The position numbers and the translations under genes were made by a program. From Strongylocentrotus purpuratus (Eukaryota; Echinodermata; Echinoidea; Camarodonta; Strongylocentrotidae): DNA of 64,000 nucleotides. Below are positions 1 to 14,269 of this stretch, one piece after another; within the stretch, counting starts at the first letter, position 1, and every line of letters starts with the position of its first letter. The notes under the pieces are model-generated. The model saw nothing but the letters and a program-made list of their open reading frames with translations, was not told the origin of the DNA and did not search any database. The DNA is taken from assembly GCF_000002235.5 (NCBI RefSeq), contig NW_022145613.1, positions 6,368,519 through 6,432,518 on the forward strand. The letters are read 5' to 3'.

Positions 1-2613
1 GAAAGAGCGCCTTTCCTGTAACTGTTGTGAACAATGATGCATTTCGAGTTATCAGCGGACAGGAAAGAACATTTCCTCGATCGCAGATACGAACCACTTC
101 ATTCTTATGGAAACTCTGAATGGGTAATGAATCTTGACGATCATAGCTCGCTACCAACTCCGTTTCATAGGGGTGGTACAGATCACCTGTTTCATTGTCG
201 TAAACAAATGATGTGCCATTAAAAGTCTGAAATGAAGGGTCTAAAAGCTCCTCATGGCCGTCTTGACATTTGTGAAGTCCTTCTACTGCGATACATCTTT
301 GTGAAATTTCAACCTTCTGAATTGAACAACCCAACGACGACTGATAAACATTCAGAAGGGATCTGTCGATGGATTCTTCAAGTTCGGCATACGTAATGGC
401 CTTTGCGTCAACTCTGTACTCTACGGATATGTACACGTGTCCTTCTTGCGGGATATTCGTGTGGTCAGAAATGCTTCCAGAATAATTAGTGCTATTATCC
501 AATGAAATCTTATCGTTGAAGATTAAAGAATCGTTGGACAATAGGAGGCTGGTAGCAATGCAATTCGTAAGACGGTCCAACTGATCAATATCTGACTGAA
601 GATATGTCTCATTGAGCGCTGTCAATATCACCGCAGTCAGTGATAATTCCAAATCAGCTCCTTCGTTTCCACATGTGAGATTAAACGACGGCGAATCCCT
701 GACACACCTGCTATCAGTGAGGGTATAACCGTCAGCACAGGTGACGGCTACACATCCATCAGATGTCAGATCGAAGACTTCACCATCGTTGCACGTCACT
801 TGCCTTTTTACGACTATGTTCTCAGAATAGAAGATGGACACCCCGCTCTTACCCGAAAAGTCAACAATTACGGAGATCGGAATCAAGGAAACGCTGTCGG
901 TATCTTTGTCGATGAAGCTTTCATCGTCAATTCCTAAATCAAAATCAAAGCTTCTGCCGCTGCTCTGGATGACTGGTGTGAGTGACTGTTCTGGTGAAGA
1001 GCAAATTCTTTCCAAGTACTCACTGTGTTCATTCATCGTCTGATTTGTACTTATAACGCCCTCATTGCAAAGTTGACAGTATGGATTCTTGTAGAGTCGA
1101 CCTGTCGAATCATCTGTGTAGACACTACTGAATGACATGCATCCCTCTCGTAGACTCTGTGGCGCATCAGTCGGGCAACTTGCAACATAGTTATTGTTTA
1201 GACATGCGCGAAGGCTACTTTTTGGCACATCTGTTGGAGGTGAGAAACGTGGTTCACAATTTGCAGAATTAATTAGTTCCTGAAGGGTTACGTTTCTCGA
1301 CTCAAGACGTGTAGCATACTCCTTTAAGCAATTGAACTCAAATTTCCATCCAGTGATACTATTATTATCGTGATTAAGCTCAATCCCATTGCAGACAGCG
1401 CAAAATACATTTCTGTAAGTAACGCCACCATGTACCATCGGTAGAAGCACCAAATCAGTGTTTGACGAAGGCTCCCTTGATGTGCACTTATATCGCACAA
1501 CGTCGCCCTTCCATTTATCTGGGCATGACTGGATCATCCAGTAGGCATCTACCGCACCTGAATTCGGAGAGATGCACGCCAGATCAACTTCTTCCAAAGC
1601 GTCCACTGTCTCATAGAAACCCCTTGTGCTCTCTGCAGATTCCATCGCAGAGCAAGCACTTTCGAAATCCCCGCAACAGTCGTTGTAGAACTCACAGGCA
1701 TAGTCGCAATGGCAAGGGGTTTGGTCACCTGGTACGTCTCCACACTTCACGTCGTTACATAGAGAGGTGGTGCACACCTTAAATGTATTTTCTCCGATGT
1801 TGACATCGCGAGTCGATGCTGTAATAGAAAGGGAAATAATGAGAAGGGAATGCTATATCTAGTGAGAAGAGTGCATCGATCCTTTTTCCCGTCATAATTA
1901 TGAAGAAAGGACACTATGAACTTTGGTGACGTTTCACAGGAAAATCGGGACCTTTGTTTTCTTACAGATTATTTTGTTTTCATCTTTATTGATATGGTGA
2001 CAAAGGGCAAGGTTGATGTAATGGGAAGACAGGGATTCACACCACACCCCCCTCCCCGACATATTCGAGCGACGCTGTATTTAAACAAAACAGGTGAAAA
2101 AAGGAGGAGGATATAGACATCAAGAGAGATGGGGAGAAGGGGAGATATACTATGAGACAAAGAGGGGTAGGGGGGGGGGGAGAGAAACAGGGGGGGAGAG
2201 AAGGGAGGAGAGAAAGAGAGATGCCGATCGAGATATACATAAAATAAACAAATTCCCGCTTGGATCAGCTGAAGTTACTTTAAAGAAGATAAATATTACA
2301 GTGGCGTATCCAGTAACAGAATATTGATTAAAAAACAAAAGCGGGGGGGGGGGGGGGGTATTGAAACTAAGCAGACCGGTATGGTACGACATATATTTTA
2401 TTTCCTTAACAGAGTGTTCAAAAGGGGTAGGAGCGTACGTACGCCGTTCACATCAATGTTGGTTATGTCACTCCGACGCCAAATGAAAACAAAAAAGAAA
2501 GTGAAACTAATATGACGAATGACAGAATTGATCATACCTGACACGCATATCAAAAGCTGAAGAACTACAGAAAGCCACAGAGGTGCCATGAGGAGGAAAT
2601 GAAAATAGTCCAT
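1..2613 (-). CDS. Somatomedin-B domain secreted/receptor-type protein, 5' part (continues beyond left edge)
   Basis: Two exons are visible. Exon 1 (2613-2538) starts at the ATG of MDYFHFLLMAPLW and encodes a signal peptide with a hydrophobic core at about residues 6-24. It ends at CAG|GTATGA in phase 1. Exon 2 (1818 to beyond base 1) follows a TTCTATTACAG acceptor and stays open for about 605 codons with no stop. Residues 46-81 hold eight cysteines spaced as in a somatomedin-B domain, with the CDYAC and DCC signatures. Later come more cysteine pairs, many N-glycosylation sequons (NVT, NQT, NLT, NET, NST, NGT) and a segment CNDGEVFDLTSDGCVAV, like the pre-transmembrane region of Methuselah/adhesion-type GPCRs. 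It is probably an extracellular receptor ectodomain; the 7TM part, if any, lies off the window. The family assignment is inference. An in-frame ATG at 2589 is an alternative start. Confidence 0.8.
2094..2360. repeat. Purine-rich, strand-asymmetric tract
   Basis: The plus strand is almost all G and A at 2094-2222, and a run of about 17 G follows at 2342-2358. It lies upstream of the exon 1 acceptor in the intron of the somatomedin-B gene, where the transcribed minus strand is pyrimidine-rich. Open frames across it are compositional and not genes. Confidence 0.7.
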
Positions 2614-4459
2614 CGTTGAATAACCTCTCCAGTGGATAGACAGTCGTCGGGGACAAACAGAAAACATCGCCTGTGAAACAAACGACAAATTAATCACAAT
2701 TGTATAACATATCGACAATAAAGGCATAGTTTTTAAAATTATATCACATCCAAGAAAACCTGATGTTCAGATCAAATGGATATTTTGTTAATTACCCGAG
2801 TTTGGTAAATCGACAGATAATATCAATGTCAATCGTTTCAACGTATCACCTCATACAAGATGGTTAAACTAACATGATTGTTAAGTAACATCCGTTATCT
2901 AACTCCCCCGCCCGCCCCTTCATGACGCCAACAGTGCCCCCCCCCCCCCAACAGCCTGACACCGGCTATGCCCCAGCAGACTAGCGTACGTGTAAATATG
3001 AACATGACATTATGACGAGTAACCTAGTACGCTGATAATGGTATCACTTTTGAATTGTCCCTTAGTCTCGTAAATCGTAGGCTTTGGTAATGGTAGGCTT
3101 TGCAAAACTATCTAAATCTAAACTACCCAGATATGAAACCATTTCGATGCCCTAGTGCCCTAGTGCCCTTTGGTAAGGCAATACTTCTCATTACCAAGTA
3201 CCTCGAAGAATGAAGCCGTTGGTCTCCTGGTTCCTTACGTTCAAGCATACACATGTTTTCTTAGCAGTCAGGGATTACAAACAAACCACCCAATGTACAC
3301 ACAACAAAACTGTCATCTAAAAGGTTTTGATTTTCCAAAGACATTGATACTCATATTGATCATAAAAATACATAATATCTCCTGTACGTGCTGTAATTAG
3401 CACTGTCTTTTTTTATCCTTCAAATTTATATTCATCCGTCGTTCATGATCAAGTTAACGCTATAGGATACTGAATAAATTGTTCGTTTTCATCAATGAAC
3501 TTGATGTGTATTTTGTTGTGACTAATAAGTAATAGAATTCAAATTATATGGTATTTTCGTCGCGATTTTTAAACAACTTTTCTAAACTTAAAATGTATAT
3601 GATTCGGCAAAATGTGTATTTCAATAGTACGTGTATAGTTTCTCTATTATAAAGTCATTGTTTTATTGGATTCCTCTGTGACTTCTGCACTCCCCAAAAA
3701 GATTGTTTTTCTTTCATATTTGCTTTTGGCTGCGAATGTTAATACCAAAGTCCCGTTTAGAACACACAAAGTTGTGTTTACATTCATTTTACAATATTGA
3801 TCAAATATCATATATATTGCTGGGTAAATGGAAGTTGACAGCAGCAGGAAACTGCAAAATGCGGCAACACGTTGTACTTGAGACACGGTTGTCTGCGGCG
3901 TAGTTACAGAGATCATAAGGGTACAGGCAAGGTGGACAGAATTTTTTTGAATAAAAAATGGAGAGAGGCAAAGAGGAGAAAGAAATTGATATTAACAGAA
4001 GACAATGGGACCCCTTCCATAACCTCCATCTACCGATCACAAATGGCCTGGTTAATTAATTTTTTTTATGAACCCAGTAAGATCGGTGCACAAGCTTTGT
4101 CAGAGCCCCTTAAGGCTTGGCTCACACTAGATGATCATTAACGCTTTTCAGCGAGGCACATAATATAGAAAAGAAGCAAATCGAAACAAAAAGATTTTTT
4201 AAATCCCCGTGCACACAGGATTCTTGGTATTTCTAACAGAAATAGCGATAACAATCATGTACTCAAATATACAGATGCATTAATTCTCATTGAGATTCTG
4301 ATAAGCTCACTTGAATATTGGACTTGTTAACTATGCAGTTGTGAGTGTCGATGCATTTTCTTCAGTGTGCTCAATGATGGAGTGCACACCAAATTAGTAA
4401 GAGAAAAGGTGTATGAAGAGGATTTAAAGAGGAAGGGAGACATATTAAGATATGGAGAG

Positions 4460-4513
<54 letters not shown>

Positions 4514-7500
4514 AAAATGAAATATTAAGATATTGATTGATATCTGCCGTGCTGATTGATTGTAAAACTGATTTGTCATCAAGCATCAATTATAATTATC
4601 GAGATACATACAATTGTTATTATGCAAATATATTTAACACTGAAGTTCCATAAAACTGTGCTTTACAAGACTACCAGGGCACAATTCAATGAAATAATGA
4701 AAATTTTGCAAATATATTTTGCAAACACTGCAGCATTGACCATGTCTACTGTAGGCTACATTTCCATGTTTATCAGTTATTGTGTAAACATGATTTATTA
4801 ATGCAAGGATTGAGGGGTCATGATAAGTTTTTATTATAATGAAATAACAGGTAGAAAATGTTACTTACCTCTTTACTATCACAGAGAAAGCATGAAGATT
4901 ATTACTAGTACATCAGTGGGTCTCTGCATACGCGGAATTAATCGCAGTATGATAATCTTATAATCATGTAGCTCTGGGATATCACCTATGCTCACAATTG
5001 AATCACGTGTAAATATTTGTGGAGTTTTGAAATCGAGTCGTCATCACTATTGGGGCAAGGCTTCCTCAAAATAATGTCCACAGTCAATCAATGTAAATCG
5101 GTTTCAAAACAAATGACTGTGAGAACTAAGTCGGGAGACTGCAACATTTGGACAGATCAATTGTGACGTTGGCTAAACAATAGTGAGATAAAATGCGTCC
5201 GTCCCAACTTCCGGAATAAAGTCAGATCATGACATATAGGCAGTGTGTATTGTATTAGCAGCCGCGTGACGCAAAATGTAAATGATGGGAAAACTTTTGG
5301 TGATGCTGCGTGGGTTTGTGCGTGTTTGTGTGTATGTGTGTGTTGGGGGGGGGGGGTTGAAGGATAAGGTAATGGGTTTTACCTGGATAAAATTATGCAG
5401 AGTGCTGATTCAAACACTTTCTACACAGCATTATTTATCCATAAACTTCTGAAATATGTTGAAGCAACTGTCCTATGAAGCAAGGGGCAGTTGACAATTT
5501 GGCATTGCGGTAAACATCAGGAGAAGGGAACGTAGCGGTGGCGGAGTTTTATTTAATTACTGAATAGTGCTTATTGCTGAACATATATTTTTATATACAT
5601 CTCTTTAGAAATCTAGCCATCTGATTGGTCGAAATTAGAGTCGTGATTTTAGCCATTCCCGCAGTAAGAAACGAACAATGCCAGTAATGGTCAATAGTTC
5701 ATGAGTGAGATTAACTCAAGATTCCGGGTACCGTGAAAATAGTAACATTTTGATGAGATGCCATGGCTTACGTGTTAAAACTTACATTATGCGAGCGCGG
5801 ATACCATCAGTGCTTTTTGTCTGCGATTCCCAAATGATTGTAACATTCATTCATCTTTCCAGCGAAGATGTACAGACAGTGTCTCAGATTTTTTGTGATG
5901 TTTTAACCAATCTTTACTCAAGAAAGGGATAAGGTATAATTCTTGGTAGATTTTTGGGTCAATTCGGTAATAAAAAAATTATACCGATTGCTTTAATATT
6001 CGAGGCCTGGCTAGCTGTTTCTATACTTGAGCCTATAAAAACAGTCGGGCCTCTCACAGCCAGGCGATTACGCAGGGGGTGGGGGGAATTGTAAACAAAA
6101 AATAGTACACACTACCCCTTCCCCCCCCCTTTCCCCCGTTGAGCGAGAGAAAAAATGCTCATTGCCCATCCGAGGGAAGAAATGTTTTCCACTGTTACAG
6201 AGCTTGCGTCTGTTTTATTTTTAAACATTTACACCGGCAAGCAAGAAAGGATGCCTGATGCCAGTAAGCATACGCTTGTGTAGGGTACGCCTGATTCACA
6301 AACAATACAATCAGGTAATCTCACCCACAAAACTCTTTTTTTTTGCTATTTATATCGGGTAAGAAGGATGAATTCATTCCAAGGCTTCGACAAAAATGGA
6401 GTACCCAATCCCCTAATCTGCGTTGAACGGAAAGATGGGAAGTGTTGTGAAAGCAATCGGAAGTTGTGACCGAAGCTATATATAGTCTAGAATTCATTAA
6501 CCTACTCAATGTGTATAAATTAAGAGACACGCATTAAAAGATAAACAGCAGGTGAAAAAACATACGGGTACGATTTCTCGAGGGGGGCTGAGAAAATATC
6601 AACTTTGGGGAATCTAAGTTTTGCAACCAAGTGAAAACTTATGGCATTTTATAATGCTAGAAATAACACTTCATCACCAAATAGATTTAATGTCTAATTT
6701 CTCGTCCCTCCTCCTTCCTTCTGTTGGTCCGCCTCATTTCTTCTATTTTTTTTATTCGAGAGTTTGGTTCTAAAGTTGAAATATATACCGAGCTGAAGAC
6801 AGTCAGACAATAAAATTATTAAAGGTAATACAAAGTTTGGGAAATTTAAAAAAATGGGTGGATAGTGATTCTTTAAAATGTTGATATATTTGGATGCCCT
6901 TAGACAATTTAGCCCCTAAAACACTTCTGCTTTCGGGAAAAGTTTAATATAAAAATTTACCGGTGCTCCCGGTAAATTATGATAAATTTCAAATAGCGCC
7001 TACGGCCGTACAATGGTAGCTGTGACCATGAAAATCTCCAAACGGGATTGACTAATTGGTCGATTTGAGTCAAGAAACATTGTTTTATAGCTTAATCAAT
7101 ATCTTGATCTTGAGAGGGAGGTATACAACATAAAGAGTTTATTGTTCACAATTTCATAACTTTAGACTCGATTTCAACTGCGACAACGATCACTGAATAT
7201 TGTAGGATCGCATATGTTTCCAATTTGTTCATTAAATATCAATTAACATATAGCCCCTCCTCCTCTTCATCTTCGACAGATTTGAGCAAGAAAATAGGTT
7301 TAATCAGTTTTTCTTGGAATAATACCATATGATTCCTAAGTGAACTCAATAAAAATTCAACACGCGAGTTTGATTTTTAGCATTCAAATTTTCAAAAGGA
7401 CATTTTTTGAAAAGTTTATCATTCCAATATTTAGGTATTCTTTTTCTCCCTTATCCTCAATGTTTTAACTGACGGAGTGCTGCCAATTGTGAGTGCTGGC

Positions 7501-7847
7501 TCGTCAATCCTTTTTTAGAATTGTACAGAAAATTTGTTTTGTTTAGTGGTACCCCGAATCCTCACATACCGCACGGATAAATGAATTCATACCTTAAATC
7601 AAATTGTTACCATGCATGGGGCCGACTCTCCACCTATTGTGCTATTGTCATCGTTCTTGAACAAAAGCAAAAATGTCTACGGATCAACGCAACTGGACTC
7701 GGGTGAACGGGCCGGTTATAACTCAACACACGGATCTCAGTAAGGTACATTCATACGCTCCACATACTGGCATAACATCATATTCTCAAGATATACTGAG
7801 TGAATGCTCTCTGGTCCGACTCTGCGCTGCTGGAAAGACAATCTAAA
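2614..7847. other. Intergenic stretch without recognisable gene
   Basis: No exon-like reading frame with splice signals was found here on either strand. The stretch is AT-rich with poly-G/C runs (for example near 2341, 2938, 5346 and 6120), a GA microsatellite (4462-4511) and, from about 6648, the left flank of the P450 segmental duplication. The proximal promoter of the first P450 should lie just upstream of 7848, but no clear TATA box is visible. Sequence from about 7638 to 7847 matches about 28438-28586 upstream of the second P450. Confidence 0.6.
4462..4511. repeat. (GA)n microsatellite
   Basis: An uninterrupted GA dinucleotide run of about 25 units. The Ser-Leu reading frames on the opposite strand are an artefact of the repeat. 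Confidence 0.95.
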
Positions 7848-10800
7848 ATGGAGCTGAATGCCGGGTTTAGAATATTACTCTATGCACTCTTGGTCATTAC
7901 TTCGACCGTTGGTGTTGCGTTTGTGGTGTTTTCGTGGCTGTTGTACCGATTTAACAGGAAATATGGACATTTGCCTTGCCCGCGACCTACAAGGTAGGCT
8001 AATAGTTATTAATTGATAAACAAACGTACTTTAATGTTTGTTGCTGATATAGCTGCACTATGAACCAATGGATCGCTTTCTGTTTACCGTTTTGCTCAGT
8101 GTAGTGTGTTGTATAAATGGCAGGGAGTGTAGTAGGTTTTCCTTCATCTGGGAATGAGCTTAAATAATGTAAACTTATATTAGAAGCAGAATAATGATCA
8201 GCACAGGTCCCTTCCCTTTAGTAAACAGACCAGAATATGACCCGTAAAAATATATTTAAGACCTAGCTGTTATCCTATTGCCATTGTGTACATTGTATAT
8301 ACATGTACATTACAGCGAGAGTAGAGGGATTTCTTGAACAGAATCGTGGTACGCAGGCGGCCGGCGGTAATTCACGACGTGAAAGGTGCATATATATAAC
8401 AGTAGCTAGTGTAGAAAAGATATGAGACCATATATTTTGTATTCATACTTTTTAACACGTAAACAGGGAAGTGTAACACCTCCCTAACGTAAACTAACGA
8501 ACACGCACACACATGTACCCGGATATCATACATACAAAATATTGAGTACATACATACATAAACATATTTATATATTAAATATAACATGGTCATATATCAT
8601 TTCTACACTACTGGTATGTACTTTTAACATTATGAATCACTGCAACGTTCTGTTAAAAAAAAACCTTTACTCTCGCTGTATATAATTATATACAGCATAT
8701 AATGTATATATGTATATATGTCAATATACATGTATATGTGTGTTTGTGCACATATCTCCGCTATATATATATATATATACCGTGGGTGTGAGTGTATGAA
8801 TGTGTAATGACCCTGTGACTCTGTGACCCCTTTCAAACTCTCCGTTGGCAAATCTGTAAGTTCTTGAACTTTTCGAAATCCTTCTGGCATAAAAAGCAGA
8901 AAGAATGTTTTAGCTCCTCCCTTTCCCGCCTGCACAATACTCCACTTCCCCTCCACAATACTCCACTTCCCCTCCATATCAAGATATTCTCTAGGCGCTT
9001 CTATTGAAGAGATCCGGTAACTTTGCCTCAGATTCTGAAACAAAATCCTGGATTTAGCTCATGCTCAATGATAATTATAAACCTTTAGGTCAGTCATGAA
9101 CTTCATGACTTTTAAAAGCCGATCGCATGTCTGATTTTCAAGATATTTATGATTGAACATCATAACCAAATTTTGCGTTTGCCAAACGGTTTTCATAACA
9201 CTACAGTCTATTGGAAAAACGAGTATGATAAAACCGGTTACTCAAGGATTTTTAATTTCCTGATCATTATATATAAAGCGCGATAAATTTAGGGCTTCAA
9301 TATTACACCATATCACAGACACTTGCAGCACGTAGGGCCGTGCGTCTAAGATTTAACATTGTTAAACGATGCCTTTAAATTATGCTGTTCTACATGCGTG
9401 TGTAATTTTGTTGCTTGTCAGAGTATATGAATTTTCGGTGTAGCTACATTTGTCATGTCGTTTCATAATATGATGTTCATTCTACATGTACATGTAAGTG
9501 AATACAAGATGTAGCAACTGGAATTTTTAGTTTTTAAATTATGACAAAAATAACAAAATTGATTATAATCCCAAGCGAATCAAAATCATGTTGACGGTTT
9601 GTATTATTAAAAAAACAACGACGACAGTTTGCTTGGTATCGAATAATTTTTGACTTAAAGCGTTGAAATTACCTTCTCAGTGCACTAACACAGATATTGA
9701 ATAAAATACTAAGTTTGTATAAATATATTCATGAATAAATATATAACATATATATAACAGTTTGTATAAACGAGTATATTTCATATCAGAATTTTGACGC
9801 ATACAGTAATGGTGTGAAGAACTTATCACATCGAAATATTTATTCAGCTTTTAATAATGATTTATTCAAATTTGGACTTCATGGTTTGGGTTATAATGTC
9901 CAGTCACAAGTCTCAAATTAATATGGAAAGACTCATTTCATTCCCTTCAATATTCCTACAGTGTATGTAATGAGATGCTATATATATTAACATCAAATTA
10001 TATCTATAAGTGAATGGTTAACTATTGATCAATTCAATTTCACTTTATTTTTTTAAAGAAATTACAATGCGGTATTCCATAGACTAATGATGCAATGCTT
10101 ATAAAGTAAAGTGACACAGAGATTTGAATATTGATTAAAAAATCGCCAGAATGAAGATTTAATAAATAAGCTTATGTCAAAAATAGACAGTAACCACTTT
10201 CTATGTAGTTCAAATTGAGAAAACATTTCGAAGACAATAAAACAACATCAATTTAGTGTAAACGTTCTTGTGTAGCAGCTATTAATTAAATAGTTACTGA
10301 AATACTTCGCTGTAAAACTAAAACTTGTTAAAATAATAATGTTGGAAGAAATTATGCAATTGTTTTGAATCCTGTTTCTATTTTTTCTTAATTTAGTTTC
10401 TTCTTTGGTCACTTGTCTCACATTAATGCTGTTTCAAAGAAGATGGATATGCAAACGCTGACTCTAATGCATCAATGGTAAGTTTAAAGATGGAAAATTT
10501 AAAGATAGCAAGTTTAAAGATGATGGCCCGAATTCACAAAGGAGGTTTGTAAACAAACCTATGTTACTGTGCGTCGTATGACGAGTTTTGACGCGTTTTG
10601 ACGCGTTTTAGATTTGTCTGAACCTTGGTCTGAAACGCACCGAAACGCGTCATATGACGCACATAAACCTAGGTTTGTCGACAAACCTCCTTTGTAAATT
10701 CGGGCCGATAAGTTTAACGATGGTAAGTTTATAGACGATAAGGTTAAAGATGGTAAGTTTAAACATAAATTTAAAGATATTATGTTTAAATATTGTAATT

Positions 10801-13800
10801 TTAAAGATAGTATGTTTAGGGGTCCGAGGATAATAGCCCCCTGAACAATCACCCCCCGACCAATTACCCAAGGGACAATTAACCCCCCGGAAAATTACCC
10901 CTTTGGACAATCAGCCCACCCCCCCCCCCCGAGGACAATTACCCCCGAAAATTCTGCTATTATTAAAACCAATTTATTATCAGGGTGTACTTCCCCTTTA
11001 ATGAACGGGGGGGGGGGGGGGGGGGTAATTGTACTCGGGGAGTAAAGGGAGGTAATTGTCTTACTTGATACGCTTATGCCTAGGTCACATTTGCCGCGGC
11101 GGCCGTGCGGTCTAAAATATCTACGGCCAATAGCAATTAAAGGAACGCCGCAGCATTCCCACGGTCACATACGGAAGCGGTCACATAATTATGTTAGGGG
11201 AGCCGCACGGCGTATTTTGAATGTGTGGAGACATACAATCTACGACTGCCGTACGGCCTTTGAAGTGATGACGAACGGTCACCTTAGGGCGTCCCTGCGG
11301 CGGCCGTAGCTTTTTGACAAATACTAAGGTAGACGCAAGGAAGACGCAGAGTATACGCAATGTAGACGTACGGTAGCCGCAAGGCGCATGCAAGGCGCCC
11401 GAAGGGTGACCGTACGGCGACCGTGCGGCCAGACTGATGCTACCACTTCACCCCTGGAGTATATAAAACGCAAGGCTACCGTACGCCCGACGTACGGTCC
11501 CCATGGAACCGCTCTACGGCATGGCTACGGCGCGGCTAGGCTAATCGCTATGGCGAACCTAGATATGAAAAAAGTTATAACTCCGTTTTGTAATTGTGAC
11601 AACATAAACTAATAACTATTATGAATTATTTGATATTTCTTTGAAAGGATGAGAGATCTTGGACCAGTCTACTGTATACGATTCATATTACAGCCAATGG
11701 TCATATGCTCTAACCCTCCAACAGTCAAGGTAATAAATCTATTTTTATAAACATTGCAATTTTATCATAGTCATAGGATATATTTATACTGTAATTTGGT
11801 GGAGTTAATATGGTTTAAAATTTAAAGATAAACTTGAGTTCTAATAAAAAAATAAAATTAATTCTTACAGAATCAAACGAAACTTACACTGAATGTTCAA
11901 GATTACCAATAAATGTCATCTGCCAAACAATTTTGGTAGAAAATGTATACTGACTGAGTAATGAGCATAGCAAGATAAGGAAATCAAGGTTAGTAGCCCC
12001 GAAACCATTTGTGTAGTCCCATATACATCTTTCTGTGTACAGTGCTTGTTACTTTACCAAGACTGGGCCAAATTTATTATGATTTTGATGACTCCAGAAC
12101 CTTGCAGTACACACCAATACTTACATGCTACATGGTCAACTTTTTCAGATTCATTCCACACCTTTTCTTTTATAATGCAATCGCATGACCAGAACTCAAC
12201 TTTATCTTTAAATGTTTTTTTAAATAGTGAAATGAAAATCAAATGTGAAATAATGATAGAAACATTATACGATTACGAGTCTAACAACAATCTACAAACT
12301 GATCGATTCTCGTCACATCGTCATACAGACGCCCCATCGACCCAAATTAACGCCCCACCGACTCCAAACCGACGCCTCTTCATATTTTACTCCATCGTCC
12401 CCCCACATTTTAAAAAGGATTGACCCCCCCCCCCTGACTCACTATAGTCATAGTTAGTTATATTTCTCTGATATTATGACTAGGTTAATTGTTTTATTGT
12501 GTTCATTTGTTTTGGTGTTTTTTGTTGGTAATGTTAGATGTATCTTTTATGACATTGTCTATATGGATTTTGTTCATGTAGAGGGCATTCTTTTCAGGCA
12601 GTGTCAAAAGCACTGGTGAAGCCACCCTGGTAAAAGAAAGACTAAATGAATAGAATATAAAGGTTAATAATATTCATTATTATTATAATTAATTTCTTTA
12701 AACATCAGAAAGTTTGCCTGGACAGCCGCCATCTCAAGCCTCGTGCCTTGTATGATTTCTTCTACTCTGTGTTTGGTCAGAGATTTTTGGGATTGGGGCT
12801 CGTCTCACAAGTTAACCACGAGAAGTGGCATACTCGCCGAGCATTGCTAAACCCTGCCTTCAACCGCAAGTGAGTAATTCCAAGTTCATAAATCAGGGCC
12901 CTATTTCACAAAGTTTGTTTTCAATAGCAAGTGTCAATCACTGTTAAAAGCTACTGAAATCATTGCATTTGATTGGCTGAGAGCAAATTTGTCACAGAAT
13001 TTAAGCATCTTCTACTGATAAGAAATTTTATGAAACGGGTCCAGAAGTTCATTATTTTGTGTTTTGTGTTAGGTGTTCAATGTTTTACTAACATGTGTGA
13101 AGTAGTGCAATTTTTTAAACTCAATATTTATCTCAATTTACAGGCAGGAGACACCTATTACTTGAATCAACACGTATAAGTTAACTTACAGTACTTCATG
13201 TGTGTCATATAATTGGGCAGCAACAAGTTAAAAAGGGTGAAGAAAATGGAGATAAAAGAAGTAAAGTTAAACGTTGAAGAGAGAATGGAGAAGATGAAAA
13301 TCAAGAAGGAAAAAGCGAGAAAAAAAAATCAAGAAACAAAAAGAGAGAGGAAAAGAAGACGATGAATGAAAATATAAATAGTAGTCGAGTATTAGTAGTA
13401 GTAGAAGTAGTAGTAGTGGTGGTGGTAGTGTCAGTCGTAAACTTAGTCGCATAAGCAGCAGTAGTAGTAGAAGTCTTAGTCGTAGTTGTAGTAGAAGAAG
13501 CAGCAGCATCAGTCGTAATCGTTATCGTAGTAGCAGTCGTAATAGTAGGAGTAGTAATAGTTTGTTTAATTATGTCTTACATTGTACTACCCTTATATAA
13601 CTTTTATTACTTTAATATGCATTGTATTGGATATTAACGACAGTATATCCTATATGTTTCAATTCATACCTGTGTATCAAGCTTACGTAACCACGCTTTT
13701 AGGTTTTTAATTTTTTTTATTGTAATTCTATTATTGAAAAATTATGCCCTGAAGTATGTTTAACTTTAATTTATGGGCATTTTACCTTCTTTCTTGAATC

Positions 13801-13914
13801 ACTTGATGGTCGTATGCCCACAATTATACAATGGTCACATAAATGAGCCAGGAGTGTCATTTTTGACAGACATGATGCATTATAAATGTTCAATATTATC
13901 ATTATTATTATTAT

Positions 13915-13950
<36 letters not shown>

Positions 13951-14187
13951 AAGTAGTAGTCGAATGCGTAGTTATATTAGTATTGTTAATAATAATAAGA
14001 CTACTAGCAGCAGTAGTAGTAGTAAAAGTAGCAGTAGTAGGCCTACAAGTTGTTATAGTTGTAGTCGTAGATTTAGTAGTAAAAGCAGTAGTAGTTATAA
14101 AGGTAGTAGTGGTAGTAATATAAGTAGTAGTGGTAGTAATAGTAGAAAAAGCAGTAGTAGTAGTAGTAGAAGTAGTAGTAGTAGTAA

Positions 14188-14225
<38 letters not shown>

Positions 14226-14226
14226 A

Positions 14227-14269
<43 letters not shown>

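Noticed and set aside
5990..6075. Hairpin GAGGCCTGGCTAGCTG against CACAGCCAGGCG as a possible RNA gene
   Set aside because: The stem is short and imperfect, with no promoter or conserved partner. Probably chance or repeat debris.
12046..12423. 125-aa open frame in intron 3 of P450 copy 1
   Set aside because: It overlaps a dispersed repeat and a minisatellite remnant. The composition is not protein-like and there is no splice support.
13380..13560. Possible CRISPR-like array from regular repeats
   Set aside because: The repeats are simple triplets without spacers, in a eukaryotic intron.
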